Assembly: GCF_018599195.1 (NCBI RefSeq)
Contig: NZ_JAHFVK010000001.1
Span: 496,001 to 560,000, forward strand
Reading direction: 5' to 3'
Source of the DNA: Croceibacterium selenioxidans
GTDB taxonomy: Bacteria; Pseudomonadota; Alphaproteobacteria; Sphingomonadales; Sphingomonadaceae
Length of the DNA stretch: 64,000 nucleotides
Shown here: one piece after another, positions 25,777-33,346 of the stretch
Layout: each line of letters opens with the position of its first letter
Position numbering within the stretch: position 1 is the stretch's first letter
Made by a program: the position numbers and the translations under genes
The notes under the pieces: model-generated
What the model was told of the DNA's origin: nothing
Database searches by the model: none
The model's input: only the letters and a program-made list of their open reading frames with translations

Positions 25777-26067
25777 TTAGCCTTTCGCCCCCAGGTGTTG
25801 TGCGAGTTGCTTTTCGATGCTGGCCGCAAAGCCGAGCGTGCCGGTCTGGCTGGCGATGTCCGCGAACTGGGAGTCGCGCATCTCCTGGAAGGTCTCTTCG
25901 CCGGCGCTGCCGAACAGCTCGTCACCGCCGAAGCCGGCGCTGCGCGCGGCGGACAACATCTGGCGGACGAAGATCGCTTCGAACTGCTGCGCCACTTCCT
26001 TCAGGCGAGCGTGGTCGGAACCGGCGGTCGACATCGGGGATGCGCCGAGCTGGACGGGCAGGGTCAT
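25777..26067 (-). CDS. flgJ: Rod-binding protein, single-domain FlgJ
   Basis: Rod-capping or rod-scaffold protein of 96 residues. It contains only the N-terminal half of enteric FlgJ: LKEVAQQFEAIFVRQMLSAAR and a following TFQEMRDSQFADIASQTGTLG. The muramidase half is absent, which is normal in alphaproteobacteria, where a separate lytic enzyme opens the cell wall; a candidate for that enzyme is encoded at 34023-34853. The start overlaps the end of flgI by four bases. Confidence 0.92.
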   Translation of the reverse strand: MTLPVQLGASPMSTAGSDHARLKEVAQQFEAIFVRQMLSAARSAGFGGDELFGSAGEETFQEMRDSQFADIASQTGTLGFAASIEKQLAQHLGAKG

Positions 26068-27173
26068 ATCACCACCATTTCGGCTTTGAGCGATCCGGCC
26101 TGCTTGAGCGCTTCCAGGATCGCGACCAGGTCGGCTGGGCTGACGCCGAGCATGTTGAGAGCGTCGACAACCTGCGCTAGCGAAGCGCCCGGCTGGACCA
26201 GGGTGACCCTGTTGCCCTGTTGTTCGATGTCGATCGCGCTGCTTTCCTCGACCGCGGTCTGGCCGCGGCTGAAGGGTTCGGGCTGGACAACTCTCTGGTC
26301 CTCATCGATCCGGACCACCAGGCTGCCGTGGCTGATTGCCGCGGGAGAAAGGCGTACGGCGTTGGAGATCACCACCGTGCCGGTCCGGCTGTTGATGATG
26401 ACGCGCGCGGCGGTCTCGGCCGGGTTGATCTCGATCATCTCGATGGCGGCCATCATGCCGGCCCGCTCGTCGGGGTTAAGCGGGAGTCGAAGGGCGAGGG
26501 TGACCCCGTCCTCGACTACGGCCGTTCCTGGATAGCGGGCGTTAATCGCGTCGCGGACTCGTGAGGCGGTCAGGAAATCAGCGGTGGCGAGGTTCCAGCG
26601 CAGCGCTTCGGATGTATCGAAGCCCGTAGCCACTGCGCGTTCGACGCTGGCGCCGTCGGCAATGCGGCCGACGGTGGGAATGTTGACCGTCAGCTTCGAG
26701 CCGTCGCGGCCCGAAACCCCGAGACCGCCTACGGCCAGATTGCCCTGGGCCATGGCGTAGATCTCTCCATCGGCGCCGTAGAGGGGGGTCATGATGAGCG
26801 CCCCGCCGCGAAGGCTCTTGGCCTTGCCGATGGCCGAGACGGTGATGTCGATCCGCTGGCCGGGTTTGGCGAAGGCTGGAAGCTCGGCCGTAATCATGAC
26901 CGCCGCGGCGTTCTTCAGCGCCGGGTTCACACCCGGCGGCAGCTGCAGGCCGAACCGGCCGGAAACGCCGCGCATGGCCTGCGTCAGATAGGCGAAGTTG
27001 TCATCGCCCGAACCGTCCAGGCCGACGACGATGCCGTAGCCGGTCAGCTGGTTCGAACGAACCGACTGGAACGTCCCGAGGTCGCGGACGCGTTCTGCGG
27101 CGGCCGGGGCTGCGCTGAGTGCGAGAGCAGCGGCCAGTGCGGCCGTCGCGGCGAGGATGAGCTTGCGGATCAT
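26064..27173 (-). CDS. flgI: Flagellar P-ring protein FlgI
   Basis: Periplasmic P-ring subunit that acts as a bushing for the rod in peptidoglycan. The 369-residue product has a clear signal peptide (MIRKLILAATAALAAALAL, cleavage after AAA) and the family start ERVRDLGTFQSVRSNQLTGYGIVVGLDGSGDD, in parts, and a C-terminal VDALNMLGVSPADLVAILE. Length matches. It follows flgH by nine bases. Confidence 0.97.
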   Translation of the reverse strand: MIRKLILAATAALAAALALSAAPAAAERVRDLGTFQSVRSNQLTGYGIVVGLDGSGDDNFAYLTQAMRGVSGRFGLQLPPGVNPALKNAAAVMITAELPAFAKPGQRIDITVSAIGKAKSLRGGALIMTPLYGADGEIYAMAQGNLAVGGLGVSGRDGSKLTVNIPTVGRIADGASVERAVATGFDTSEALRWNLATADFLTASRVRDAINARYPGTAVVEDGVTLALRLPLNPDERAGMMAAIEMIEINPAETAARVIINSRTGTVVISNAVRLSPAAISHGSLVVRIDEDQRVVQPEPFSRGQTAVEESSAIDIEQQGNRVTLVQPGASLAQVVDALNMLGVSPADLVAILEALKQAGSLKAEMVVI

Positions 27174-27182
27174 GGCCTCACC

Positions 27183-27839
27183 TCAGAACGGAGTTACGGT
27201 GTTGAAGAAGCGCGACAGCCAGCCTTCGCGGCTCGCGCGCTGGACAGCGCCCTTACCGGCATAAGTGATCTGCGCGTCGGCAACGCGTTGCGAAGCGATG
27301 CGGTTGTCCTGGTCGATGTCGGCAAGGCGGATGATGCCGGCCAGCTGGACCCATTCTTCGCCCTGGCTGAACTGCATGACCTTTTCGCCTTTCACCAGAG
27401 CGGTTCCGTTCGGGCGAACTTCGGCGATCGTGACCGTCAGATCGCCCCTGAGCGAACTGGTCTGCGAAGCGTCCCCGCCTCCATTGAACGACGAAGAACC
27501 GCCAGAATTAAGGACATTAGGGTTGAAAGCGAACGGACCGGCCGTGGGCGGCGTCAGCGAAATGCTGCCGTCGCGCGACTGCGTGGAGTCGGCCGATTTG
27601 GAGGTCGTGGTCCTCTCCATCAGCACCACGGTGACAAGGTCGCCGACCCGGTGCGCGCGCTGTCCGAAGTGGAGCGGGGCGTAGCCGGCAGAAGCGTTGA
27701 AGATGGCTCCGTTCGCCTGGGCCGGAGCCGCGACGGGTGGGGGCGGGAGCGTGGCGGTAAATCCCGCCGGACGCTGGTCCGCCGCACAGCCGGCCAACAT
27801 GACCAGGCAGAGCGCGGATATCGGAAGCTTGCGGATCAT
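27183..27839 (-). CDS. flgH: Flagellar L-ring lipoprotein FlgH
   Basis: Outer-membrane lipoprotein forming the L ring. The 218-residue product starts MIRKLPISALCLVMLAGCAA with a lipobox LAGC, so the mature protein begins at Cys. The FlgH pattern follows: HRVGDLVTVVLMERTTTSKSA and IRLADIDQDNRIASQRVADAQI. The frame runs back to 27929 into flgG, but the lipobox fixes the start. It lies eight bases after flgG. Confidence 0.96.
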   Translation of the reverse strand: MIRKLPISALCLVMLAGCAADQRPAGFTATLPPPPVAAPAQANGAIFNASAGYAPLHFGQRAHRVGDLVTVVLMERTTTSKSADSTQSRDGSISLTPPTAGPFAFNPNVLNSGGSSSFNGGGDASQTSSLRGDLTVTIAEVRPNGTALVKGEKVMQFSQGEEWVQLAGIIRLADIDQDNRIASQRVADAQITYAGKGAVQRASREGWLSRFFNTVTPF

Positions 27840-27847
27840 CTTGGGCC

Positions 27848-28636
27848 TCACAGTGTCTGGTTGGCGTTGCGCAGCATCTCGTCGACCGAGGAGATCATCT
27901 TTGAGTTGATCTCGTAGGCGCGCTGGCATTCGATCATGCCGACGAGCTCTTCGACGATGTTGACGTTCGAGGCTTCGAGCATGCCCTGGCGGATATTGCC
28001 CCGGCCGAGTTCCCCGCCCGGAGCGAGCTGGGCCGCGCCGCTGCCGGCGGTTTCGACCAGGAAGTTGTCGCCGATGGCCTGGAGGCCCGCGGCGTTGGTG
28101 AAGCTCGCGACCTGGATCTGACCGAGTTCGGCCGGTTCGGCTTCACCGGGAAGAACGGCGGAGACGATGCCGTCGGGCGAAACCGTGATCGAGCCCGCGC
28201 CTTCTGGAACTGTGATCGCCGGCTGCAGGACGTAGCCCTGCTGGGTCACAACCTGGCCTTCGGAGGACAGGGCGAAGTTGCCGGCACGGGTATAGCCCAT
28301 CTGGCCGCCGGGCATTTCGACCTGGAAGTAGCCGTCACCATCGAGCGCGAGGTCGAGGGCGTTGTTGGTGGTCTGCATCGCACCCTGGGTGACGATCTGA
28401 CTGGTCGACTGGACCGAGACGCCGGTGCCAAGGTTAAGGCCCGTCGCGTATGCCGTTTCGCCGGAGGAACGCTGACCGGCGGTGCGGGCGTCCTGGTAGG
28501 CGAGGGTCGCGAAGTTGGCACGATCCTTCTTGAAGCCGGTCGTGCCGACGTTGGCGAGGTTGTTGGCGATGACGCGCATCCGCACGTCCTGCGCTTCGAG
28601 TCCGGTACGGGCGACCTGGAGAGCTGAAATGGGCAT
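27848..28636 (-). CDS. flgG: Distal rod protein FlgG
   Basis: Distal rod subunit. The 262-residue product has the signature MRVIANNLANVGTTGFKKDRA near the N-terminus, the ALDLALDGDGYFQVEMPGGQ segment and a C-terminal LEASNVNIVEELVGMIECQRAYEINSKM (in parts). Length is exactly that of typical FlgG (260-262). It is in order flgF-flgG-flgH. Confidence 0.97.
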   Translation of the reverse strand: MPISALQVARTGLEAQDVRMRVIANNLANVGTTGFKKDRANFATLAYQDARTAGQRSSGETAYATGLNLGTGVSVQSTSQIVTQGAMQTTNNALDLALDGDGYFQVEMPGGQMGYTRAGNFALSSEGQVVTQQGYVLQPAITVPEGAGSITVSPDGIVSAVLPGEAEPAELGQIQVASFTNAAGLQAIGDNFLVETAGSGAAQLAPGGELGRGNIRQGMLEASNVNIVEELVGMIECQRAYEINSKMISSVDEMLRNANQTL

Positions 28637-28653
28637 GGTCTGGTTCCTTTTGC

Positions 28654-29394
28654 TCAGCTCATCCGCAGCAGTTGTGAACCGCCTTCATCGACCTCGCGGG
28701 CCGTGACGATCAGTTTGCTGCGCATGGCATAGAGACGCTGGGCATCGATCATGTCGACCAGCACCTCGGTGGATTTGACGTTGGATTGCTCGAGGCTGCC
28801 GGTCTTGACCGTGGCCTCTGCATCCTGAGGCAGAACACCGCCCCCTTCGACGCGGAACAGGCCGTCGAGGCCTTTCGCGATGGGACTGCCCTGCCAGGAG
28901 GCCAGCTTGATCCGCCCCACCTCCTGCGGCGGCGCGTCGGGCGCGGCCGGGTCGGCGACCATGATCGTGCCGTCAGGCGAGATCGAAGGGTTGGTGCCGA
29001 GGGGAACGGTAATGGGACCGGCGTCACCAAGCACCGGATTGCCTTCTCCGTTGACGAGGAGGCCACCTGCCGTGATCGACAGGTCGCCCCTCCGGGTATA
29101 GGCCTCCGAGCCATCGGTTGCCTGCACCGCCATCAGTGCTTCGCCGTCGATCGAGAGATCGAGCCCGCGCCCGGTCTCGACGATCTCGCCACCCGACATG
29201 TCTGCCGAGCGCACCAGGGCTTCCTGCAGGGAGCGCGCTTCGAGCCCGTCTCCCTTCAGGGTCATCGGCCGCTGGTCCATGATTTCGGCCCGGAAGCCGA
29301 TCGTCTGCGCGTTCGCCATGTTGCTGGCGATAACGCGCTGGCGATTCATCGAGGACTGCATGCCGGAGAGGGCGGTGTAGATCAGCCGGTCCAT
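28654..29394 (-). CDS. flgF: Proximal rod protein FlgF
   Basis: Rod subunit of 246 residues. It has the rod/hook signature near the N-terminus (MNRQRVIASNMANAQTIGFR), the GLDLSIDGEALMAVQATDG segment and a C-terminal LEQSNVKSTEVLVDMIDAQRLYAM helix (in parts). Length equals that of enteric FlgF (251). It follows flgE by four bases and precedes flgG by 17. Confidence 0.95.
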   Translation of the reverse strand: MDRLIYTALSGMQSSMNRQRVIASNMANAQTIGFRAEIMDQRPMTLKGDGLEARSLQEALVRSADMSGGEIVETGRGLDLSIDGEALMAVQATDGSEAYTRRGDLSITAGGLLVNGEGNPVLGDAGPITVPLGTNPSISPDGTIMVADPAAPDAPPQEVGRIKLASWQGSPIAKGLDGLFRVEGGGVLPQDAEATVKTGSLEQSNVKSTEVLVDMIDAQRLYAMRSKLIVTAREVDEGGSQLLRMS

Positions 29395-29398
29395 GATC

Positions 29399-30208
29399 TT
29401 ACGTCCGCAGGTTCATGATCGCCTGCGAGATCTGGGTCGCAGTGTCGATCGCCTTGGCGTTCGCCTGGAAGTTACGCTGGGCGGTAATCAGGCCGACGAG
29501 CTCTTCGGCGATGTCGACGTTCGAACGCTCGAGCGCGCCCGACATGAGGCTGCCGTAAGCGCCCTGGTTCGGCAGGCCGAAGGTGGCGGCGCCGGAGATG
29601 CCGGTCGATTCCCAGTTCGACGAACCGACCTGCTTGAGGCCGGTCGGGGAAACGAAGCGGGCGAGGGCGACGGTGCCGATGTTGGTCTGGCTGCCGTCGG
29701 CATAAGTCGCGACGACCAGGCCGTTGTCGGTCACCGATACGCCGGCATACTCTGCGCCTGCGCCGTTGAAGGGCGGGATCTGCGCATCGATCGGGGTCAT
29801 GCTGGTGACGGTGCCGGTGGCGTCCGTCGGGAAGACCTGCAGCCGGTTGTCCGAACCGTCGTTGATGAAGCCCGCGCCGTCGGTGTCGAAGGCGCCGTTG
29901 CGGGTGTAAAGGGTCGAGCCATCGGGCGCGCGCATGGCGAAGAAGCCGTCACCCGAGATAGCAATGTCGAGTGCCGAACCGGTCTGCTCGATCGGGCCGA
30001 GCGAGAAATTCTGAGTGATCGCTTCGACGCGGGCGCCAAGGCCCTGGGCCAAGCGCGGGTTGGACGATGCCGAGTTCACGACGATGTCGGCGAACTGGGT
30101 GTTGCCCTTCTTGAAGCCGTTCGTTTCGGCGTTAGCGATGTTGTGGGCGATGACACCCAGGTCGGTCTGGGCGTTCTTGAGGCCGTTGAGCGAAGTGTAG
30201 AAGGACAT
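29399..30208 (-). CDS. flgE: Flagellar hook protein FlgE, unusually short
   Basis: Hook subunit by position (between flgD and flgF) and sequence. The 269-residue product starts MSFYTSLNGLKNAQTDLG, has the signature GVIAHNIANAETNGFKKGNT, the SALDIAISGDGFFAMRAPDG segment and the C-terminal LERSNVDIAEELVGLITAQRNFQ. Enteric FlgE has about 400 residues; here the outer domains that normally make up the hook surface are reduced to a few strands, bringing it to FlgG size. No frameshift or internal stop is seen, so this seems the native length. An alternative reading is a FlgG-like rod protein with the hook gene elsewhere, but order argues for FlgE. Confidence 0.85.
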   Translation of the reverse strand: MSFYTSLNGLKNAQTDLGVIAHNIANAETNGFKKGNTQFADIVVNSASSNPRLAQGLGARVEAITQNFSLGPIEQTGSALDIAISGDGFFAMRAPDGSTLYTRNGAFDTDGAGFINDGSDNRLQVFPTDATGTVTSMTPIDAQIPPFNGAGAEYAGVSVTDNGLVVATYADGSQTNIGTVALARFVSPTGLKQVGSSNWESTGISGAATFGLPNQGAYGSLMSGALERSNVDIAEELVGLITAQRNFQANAKAIDTATQISQAIMNLRT

Positions 30209-30212
30209 CGGA

Positions 30213-30494
30213 TTAGGCTCCCGTTGATTGGGCGGTTTGCGCAGCGGCGAGGGCGTCGAGCTTCGCCGAGATCTGTTCGAGGTTGGAGTTCACGTCGTTG
30301 ATGCCGGCTAGCGAGGAGAACTGGGCCATCTGCGCCAGCATCTCCTTGTTATCGACCGGATCGAACGGATCCTGCTGTTGCACCTGTACGGTCAGCAGGC
30401 GCAGAAAATCGGTCTGGTCGAGCGACGAGTAACCCCGCCCGGTCGTGCTGGTGGCGGCGTTCGCCCCAGTCGAGTTGACTTGCGATACGGTCAT
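30213..30494 (-). CDS. flgD: Hook assembly (cap) protein FlgD, N-terminal region only
   Basis: Scaffold at the growing hook tip. The 93-residue product contains the conserved N-terminal part (SSLDQTDFLRLLTVQVQQQDPFDPVDNKEM, in pieces, then LAQMAQFSSLAGINDVNSNL) and nothing else. Enteric FlgD is about 230 residues and carries tudor-like and fibronectin-like domains after this point; both are absent. The gene ends cleanly and flgE starts four bases later, so this is not a truncation by rearrangement. Its start overlaps flgC by four bases. Confidence 0.9.
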   Translation of the reverse strand: MTVSQVNSTGANAATSTTGRGYSSLDQTDFLRLLTVQVQQQDPFDPVDNKEMLAQMAQFSSLAGINDVNSNLEQISAKLDALAAAQTAQSTGA

Positions 30495-30901
30495 TTCATC
30501 CTCATCGTTTCGAGCATCAGTTGCTTGGCGGTGGAGAGAGCGTCGACGACGTTCCGATATTGGCGGGACGCCTCCATCATCTCGACCATCTCCGAGTTCT
30601 CATCGACCGGAGAGGCCCAGACATCGCCGTTCTCGTCGGCCAGCGGGTGATTGGGATCGTGCGTCTTGGTCGGCGTGACATCGGCGCGGTAGACGCCGTC
30701 GACGCGCACGGTGCTGAGGCCGGTCGCCTGGTCCAGCTGTTCGGCGAACACCGGACGGAGCGGGCGGTAGGCTTCGGCCTCGCTGCCCGCCACGCTGCCC
30801 GCGTTGGCTAGGTTGGAAGCGGCGGTGTTCATACGCACGAGCTGCGCCGACATGGCGCGCTGGGCGACGTCGAACAGGGTCATCTGGCCCGGCATCGTCA
30901 T
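30491..30901 (-). CDS. flgC: Proximal rod protein FlgC
   Basis: Rod subunit of 136 residues, with MSAQLVRMNTAASNLANAGSV near the N-terminus (rod signature) and a C-terminal EMVEMMEASRQYRNVVDALST. The segment DPNHPLADENGDVWASPVDE is typical of FlgC. Length is normal (enteric 134). It overlaps flgB and flgD by four bases each. Confidence 0.97.
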   Translation of the reverse strand: MTMPGQMTLFDVAQRAMSAQLVRMNTAASNLANAGSVAGSEAEAYRPLRPVFAEQLDQATGLSTVRVDGVYRADVTPTKTHDPNHPLADENGDVWASPVDENSEMVEMMEASRQYRNVVDALSTAKQLMLETMRMK

Positions 30902-31248
30902 TCGCCCTTGATCGCGCGGGTGACGGTTTCGATCCGCCCGCGCAAGAAGCCGAGAGTCGCCGAGTAGGCGACGGCGTTTTCGGCGAAGGCCGTCTGTTCG
31001 ACCGACATCTCCACCGTGTTGCCATCAAGGCTGGGCATCACCGGCACGCGATACTGCACGGCCGATTCAGCGGCCGCGTCGGCCTCGGTTCCGCCCATGC
31101 GCGCTTCGAGCGCCTTGGCGAAGTCGATGTCGCGCGCCTTGTACCCGGGGGTCGCGGCATTCGCGATGTTGGAGCCGAGCATTCCCAGGCGTTGAGCGCG
31201 TACTTCCAGCGCTGCGCCGTGAACACCGAACAATCCCTCGCTCATCAT
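30898..31248 (-). CDS. flgB: Proximal rod protein FlgB
   Basis: Rod subunit of 116 residues starting at the first of two adjacent ATG codons (31248 or 31245), with MLGSNIANAATPGYKARDIDF as the rod signature and a C-terminal FAENAVAYSATLGFLRGRIETV helix. The frame extends upstream to 31770 antisense to another gene and is ignored there. It is the first gene of the flgBCDEFGHIJKL-motAB run and has a near-perfect sigma-54 promoter about 60 bases upstream. Confidence 0.95.
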   Translation of the reverse strand: MMSEGLFGVHGAALEVRAQRLGMLGSNIANAATPGYKARDIDFAKALEARMGGTEADAAAESAVQYRVPVMPSLDGNTVEMSVEQTAFAENAVAYSATLGFLRGRIETVTRAIKGE

Positions 31249-31255
31249 AGTCTCC

Positions 31256-31300
31256 ACGTTCGTTCGCCCTCGGCATTCGTCGCCACGGACGTTCGTTCGC
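31256..31300 (-). repeat. Two direct copies of a 12-base element in the flgB leader
   Basis: ACGTTCGTTCGC occurs at 31256-31267 and again at 31289-31300 (plus-strand spelling), 33 bases apart, about three helical turns. Both lie between the predicted sigma-54 start near 31299 and the flgB ATG. In Pseudomonas, FleQ can bind in such leader positions; that these are activator sites here is an inference. Confidence 0.5.
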
Positions 31301-31310
31301 AATGTCTTGA

Positions 31311-31325
31311 GCAAGGGCCGTGCCA
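31311..31325 (-). promoter_or_regulatory. Sigma-54 promoter of the flgB operon
   Basis: On the minus strand the bases read TGGCACGGCCCTTGC, a perfect match to the consensus TGGCACG-N4-TTGC with GG and GC exactly ten bases apart. The start is expected near 31299, about 50 bases before flgB. Confidence 0.88.
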
Positions 31326-31458
31326 AATGCCTTCGAGGAGCAGTCTCACCGGAGGCAGGGCGGGGGTGGCGGCAAGGGTTTGCCGCAAACCGGCAAAGTT
31401 CGGCCACACCCTGAAAGCAGCGATTTCCCGCCGTTCTTTCGGGTGAGGAGATCTCGTG

Positions 31459-32115
31459 ATGGAAGGCAGTCATTTTTTCGATCCCGTAGCGGCGGTGCTC
31501 GTTTTCGGCGGGACGATCGTCGCCACGGTCATGCGCTGCGGTTGGGGCGATGCCCGCGCTGCGCTTCGCGAGTTCGGGCTCCTGTTCGGCCGGGGCTTTG
31601 ACGCGAACAGGGCGAAGTCCGAATTGGCCATACAGGTGCAGGACATCGAGGCCCAAGGCTTCCTCGGAGCGGAGCCGCGCCATTTTGGCGATGGCGAATT
31701 CGACGAGGTGACCGACGAACTGATCCGCACCCGCTCGATAAAGACCATTCACAGCAGCCATGAAGCCCATCGCGCCAAGCGCATGGATGCGGCCCAGAGG
31801 GCTACGACGTTCTTTGCCGCGGCGGCGGATCTTGGTCCGGTCCTGGGGCTGGCGGGCACGCTAATCTCGCTCGGGGGGCTGTCATCCTTCGCCGCCGCGA
31901 CGGGCAATTTCGCCGAGTCGATCGGAATGGCCGTGGCGACGACGCTCTACGGCCTGGTCGCCGCGAACTTCATATTTGCGCCGCTTGCCGCGGTCGTCGA
32001 CCGGAAGGCGCAGGCCGAAGATAAGGCGCGCGAGCAAATGATCGACTGGCTTGCCTCGGCGATAGAGGCCTCGCTCCGCCGCCATCCCGAGGCGGCGGCA
32101 AGGGAGGCCGCATGA
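31459..32115 (+). CDS. MotA/TolQ/ExbB-type proton channel subunit, extra copy in the flagellar cluster
   Basis: Predicted inner-membrane channel protein of 218 residues with three hydrophobic segments: about 8-27, 115-140 (AADLGPVLGLAGTLISLGGL) and 145-172 (ESIGMAVATTLYGLVAANFIF). The last two match the proton-channel core shared by MotA, TolQ and ExbB. It is not the main MotA, which lies at 22635. The cytoplasmic stretch between segments one and two is only about 85 residues. GAGGAG lies eight bases before the ATG at 31459. It overlaps the next gene by four bases, making a two-gene module divergent from flgB. What it drives is unknown; a second stator-like or envelope energiser is possible. 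Confidence 0.8.
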   Translation: MEGSHFFDPVAAVLVFGGTIVATVMRCGWGDARAALREFGLLFGRGFDANRAKSELAIQVQDIEAQGFLGAEPRHFGDGEFDEVTDELIRTRSIKTIHSSHEAHRAKRMDAAQRATTFFAAAADLGPVLGLAGTLISLGGLSSFAAATGNFAESIGMAVATTLYGLVAANFIFAPLAAVVDRKAQAEDKAREQMIDWLASAIEASLRRHPEAAAREAA

Positions 32116-32537
32116 TCCCGAAGATGTCCGTCGGCTGGCAGACCACCATGGCCGACCTGGCGCTGATCCTGTTCATCGTCACCGCAGCCGGGATCAGCTC
32201 GGAAATCCAGAAGCGCCAGGCGCCAGTCCTGCCGGTGTCGGGTGAGCCGCTTGCGATCTACAGCGACGCCGAGGGGGCGCCGCCGCTATCCCAATGGCTG
32301 GCCGAGCAGGCGCCCGACCAGCGCCAGCAGCTCTCCCTGGTCGTCCGCTACGAGGCGGGGCATGCTCCTGAGGCGGCGGCGAAAGCGATCGAGATGGCTC
32401 GTGCGGCCGGTCCAGCGGGACAATCCGCTCGCATTATTCTGGAGCAGGGGCCGAAAGCCGAAGCTCTTGCCGTGCTCGCTTTCGACCAGGGTGAAGAGAA
32501 GATGGCACAAACCTTGCAGCAGGATCGGCAGAACTGA
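32112..32537 (+). CDS. Short TolR/ExbD/MotB-like partner of the channel protein
   Basis: Product of 141 residues with one N-terminal membrane helix (about 13-28) that carries an Asp at residue 15 in TTMADLALILFIV, the position of the proton-binding Asp in MotB and ExbD. The rest is periplasmic and short; there is no OmpA-type peptidoglycan domain (main MotB has one). The segment QLSLVVRYEAGHAPEAAAK and the following ARIILEQGP resemble the small C-terminal fold of TolR or ExbD in pattern. The start overlaps the upstream channel gene by four bases, and flgA follows 23 bases later, so all three are probably cotranscribed. Confidence 0.7.
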   Translation: MIPKMSVGWQTTMADLALILFIVTAAGISSEIQKRQAPVLPVSGEPLAIYSDAEGAPPLSQWLAEQAPDQRQQLSLVVRYEAGHAPEAAAKAIEMARAAGPAGQSARIILEQGPKAEALAVLAFDQGEEKMAQTLQQDRQN

Positions 32538-32560
32538 TCCGTTGCAAGGGATTTACTAGT

Positions 32561-33253
32561 ATGCGTGCGAAACCGGGCTCTATCGCCAAGCAGCGAGCTT
32601 TCCTTCGCAATCTTTCGAATTGCGACGCCCTGGAGAGGCGGCAGTCGCCCAAGGCGGCTGACGGAGGAGCCTGCGGTACGCCGCCCGAGCCTCCGCCCTC
32701 CGCTTCGCGTGCGATCCCCCTGCCGTTGAGGCGTCGCCTCACAGGAAGGGTTCTGATTGCCGCCGCAACGCTTTCGGCAATGTCCGCTCCTGCCCTGGCG
32801 GCAGGGGTTACCGACCTTTCCGCCATCGACCGCGCCGTTGCCGATTTCACCGGTGCGGCCATCGGTACGCCAGGGGGTGCCCGGCTACCGGTAGACCGCC
32901 GCTTGCGCCTGGCCGAATGCGCGCCGGGAATGGCGCTCGAATGGTATGGCAGGACCCGCAACACCGTGATCGTGCAATGCCCCGAGCCGGGCGGTTGGCG
33001 GGTGTTCGTCCCGCTTGTCGACGGCGGCAACGCATCGGCTTCCGCCGTTGCCGCAGGACCCGATGTGGTCAGCCGCGGCTCGCGCGTGACCATCAGCGTC
33101 AAGGGTTCGGGTTTCACGCTTTCCCGTCAAGGAGAGGCGCTGGAAGCCGGTGCCGTGGGCGAATGGATCCGCGTGCAACCGCTCGACCGCAAGGGTGATC
33201 CGCTGCGCGCACAGGTCCTGCGTCCCGGCATTGTCGGCATGGAATTGCCGTAA
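32561..33253 (+). CDS. flgA: P-ring assembly chaperone FlgA
   Basis: Periplasmic chaperone needed for FlgI to polymerise into the P ring. The C-terminal SAF-like domain is clear: LPVDRRLRLAECAPGMALEW, GSRVTISVKGSGFTLSRQGEAL (in part), GDPLRAQVLRPGIVGMELP. A signal peptide core (VLIAAATLSAMSAPALAA) lies at about residues 64-81, so the 60 residues before it are unusual; the first ATG at 32561 has AAGGGA nine bases upstream and no later ATG exists. A start at TTG 32726 would give a normal signal peptide but has no ribosome site. 230 residues with the extension. Confidence 0.9.
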   Translation: MRAKPGSIAKQRAFLRNLSNCDALERRQSPKAADGGACGTPPEPPPSASRAIPLPLRRRLTGRVLIAAATLSAMSAPALAAGVTDLSAIDRAVADFTGAAIGTPGGARLPVDRRLRLAECAPGMALEWYGRTRNTVIVQCPEPGGWRVFVPLVDGGNASASAVAAGPDVVSRGSRVTISVKGSGFTLSRQGEALEAGAVGEWIRVQPLDRKGDPLRAQVLRPGIVGMELP

Positions 33254-33291
33254 CCCGGCAAATTTTGCCCGGCCTCGTGAAGGCGGGGCCT

Positions 33292-33317
33292 TAAAATAAG
33301 TTGGTTGCCGCCGTCTT
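33292..33317 (+). promoter_or_regulatory. Weak candidate sigma-28 promoter of flgM
   Basis: TTAAAAT at 33291-33297 and GCCGTCTT at 33310-33317 resemble the flagellin promoter (TTAAAAT and GCCGGTCTT), but the TAAA to GCCG spacer is 14 rather than 15 bases. It lies 30 bases before the flgM ATG. Confidence 0.4.
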
Positions 33318-33346
33318 AGTCATTGTCCAGACGACGGAGCGGCACA

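Noticed and set aside
29399-30208. FlgE as a truncated pseudogene
   Set aside because: Both ends, including the C-terminal helix, are intact and in frame, so it is a short but complete protein.
31377-31391. GGTTTG-CCG-CAAACC before the MotA/TolQ-like gene as a sigma-54 or operator site
   Set aside because: Sigma-54 spacing does not fit, and a six-base inverted repeat is too short to support alone.
33267-33290. Terminator after flgA
   Set aside because: The stem is four plus four pairs with a mismatch and there is no T-run; it overlaps the possible flgM promoter.
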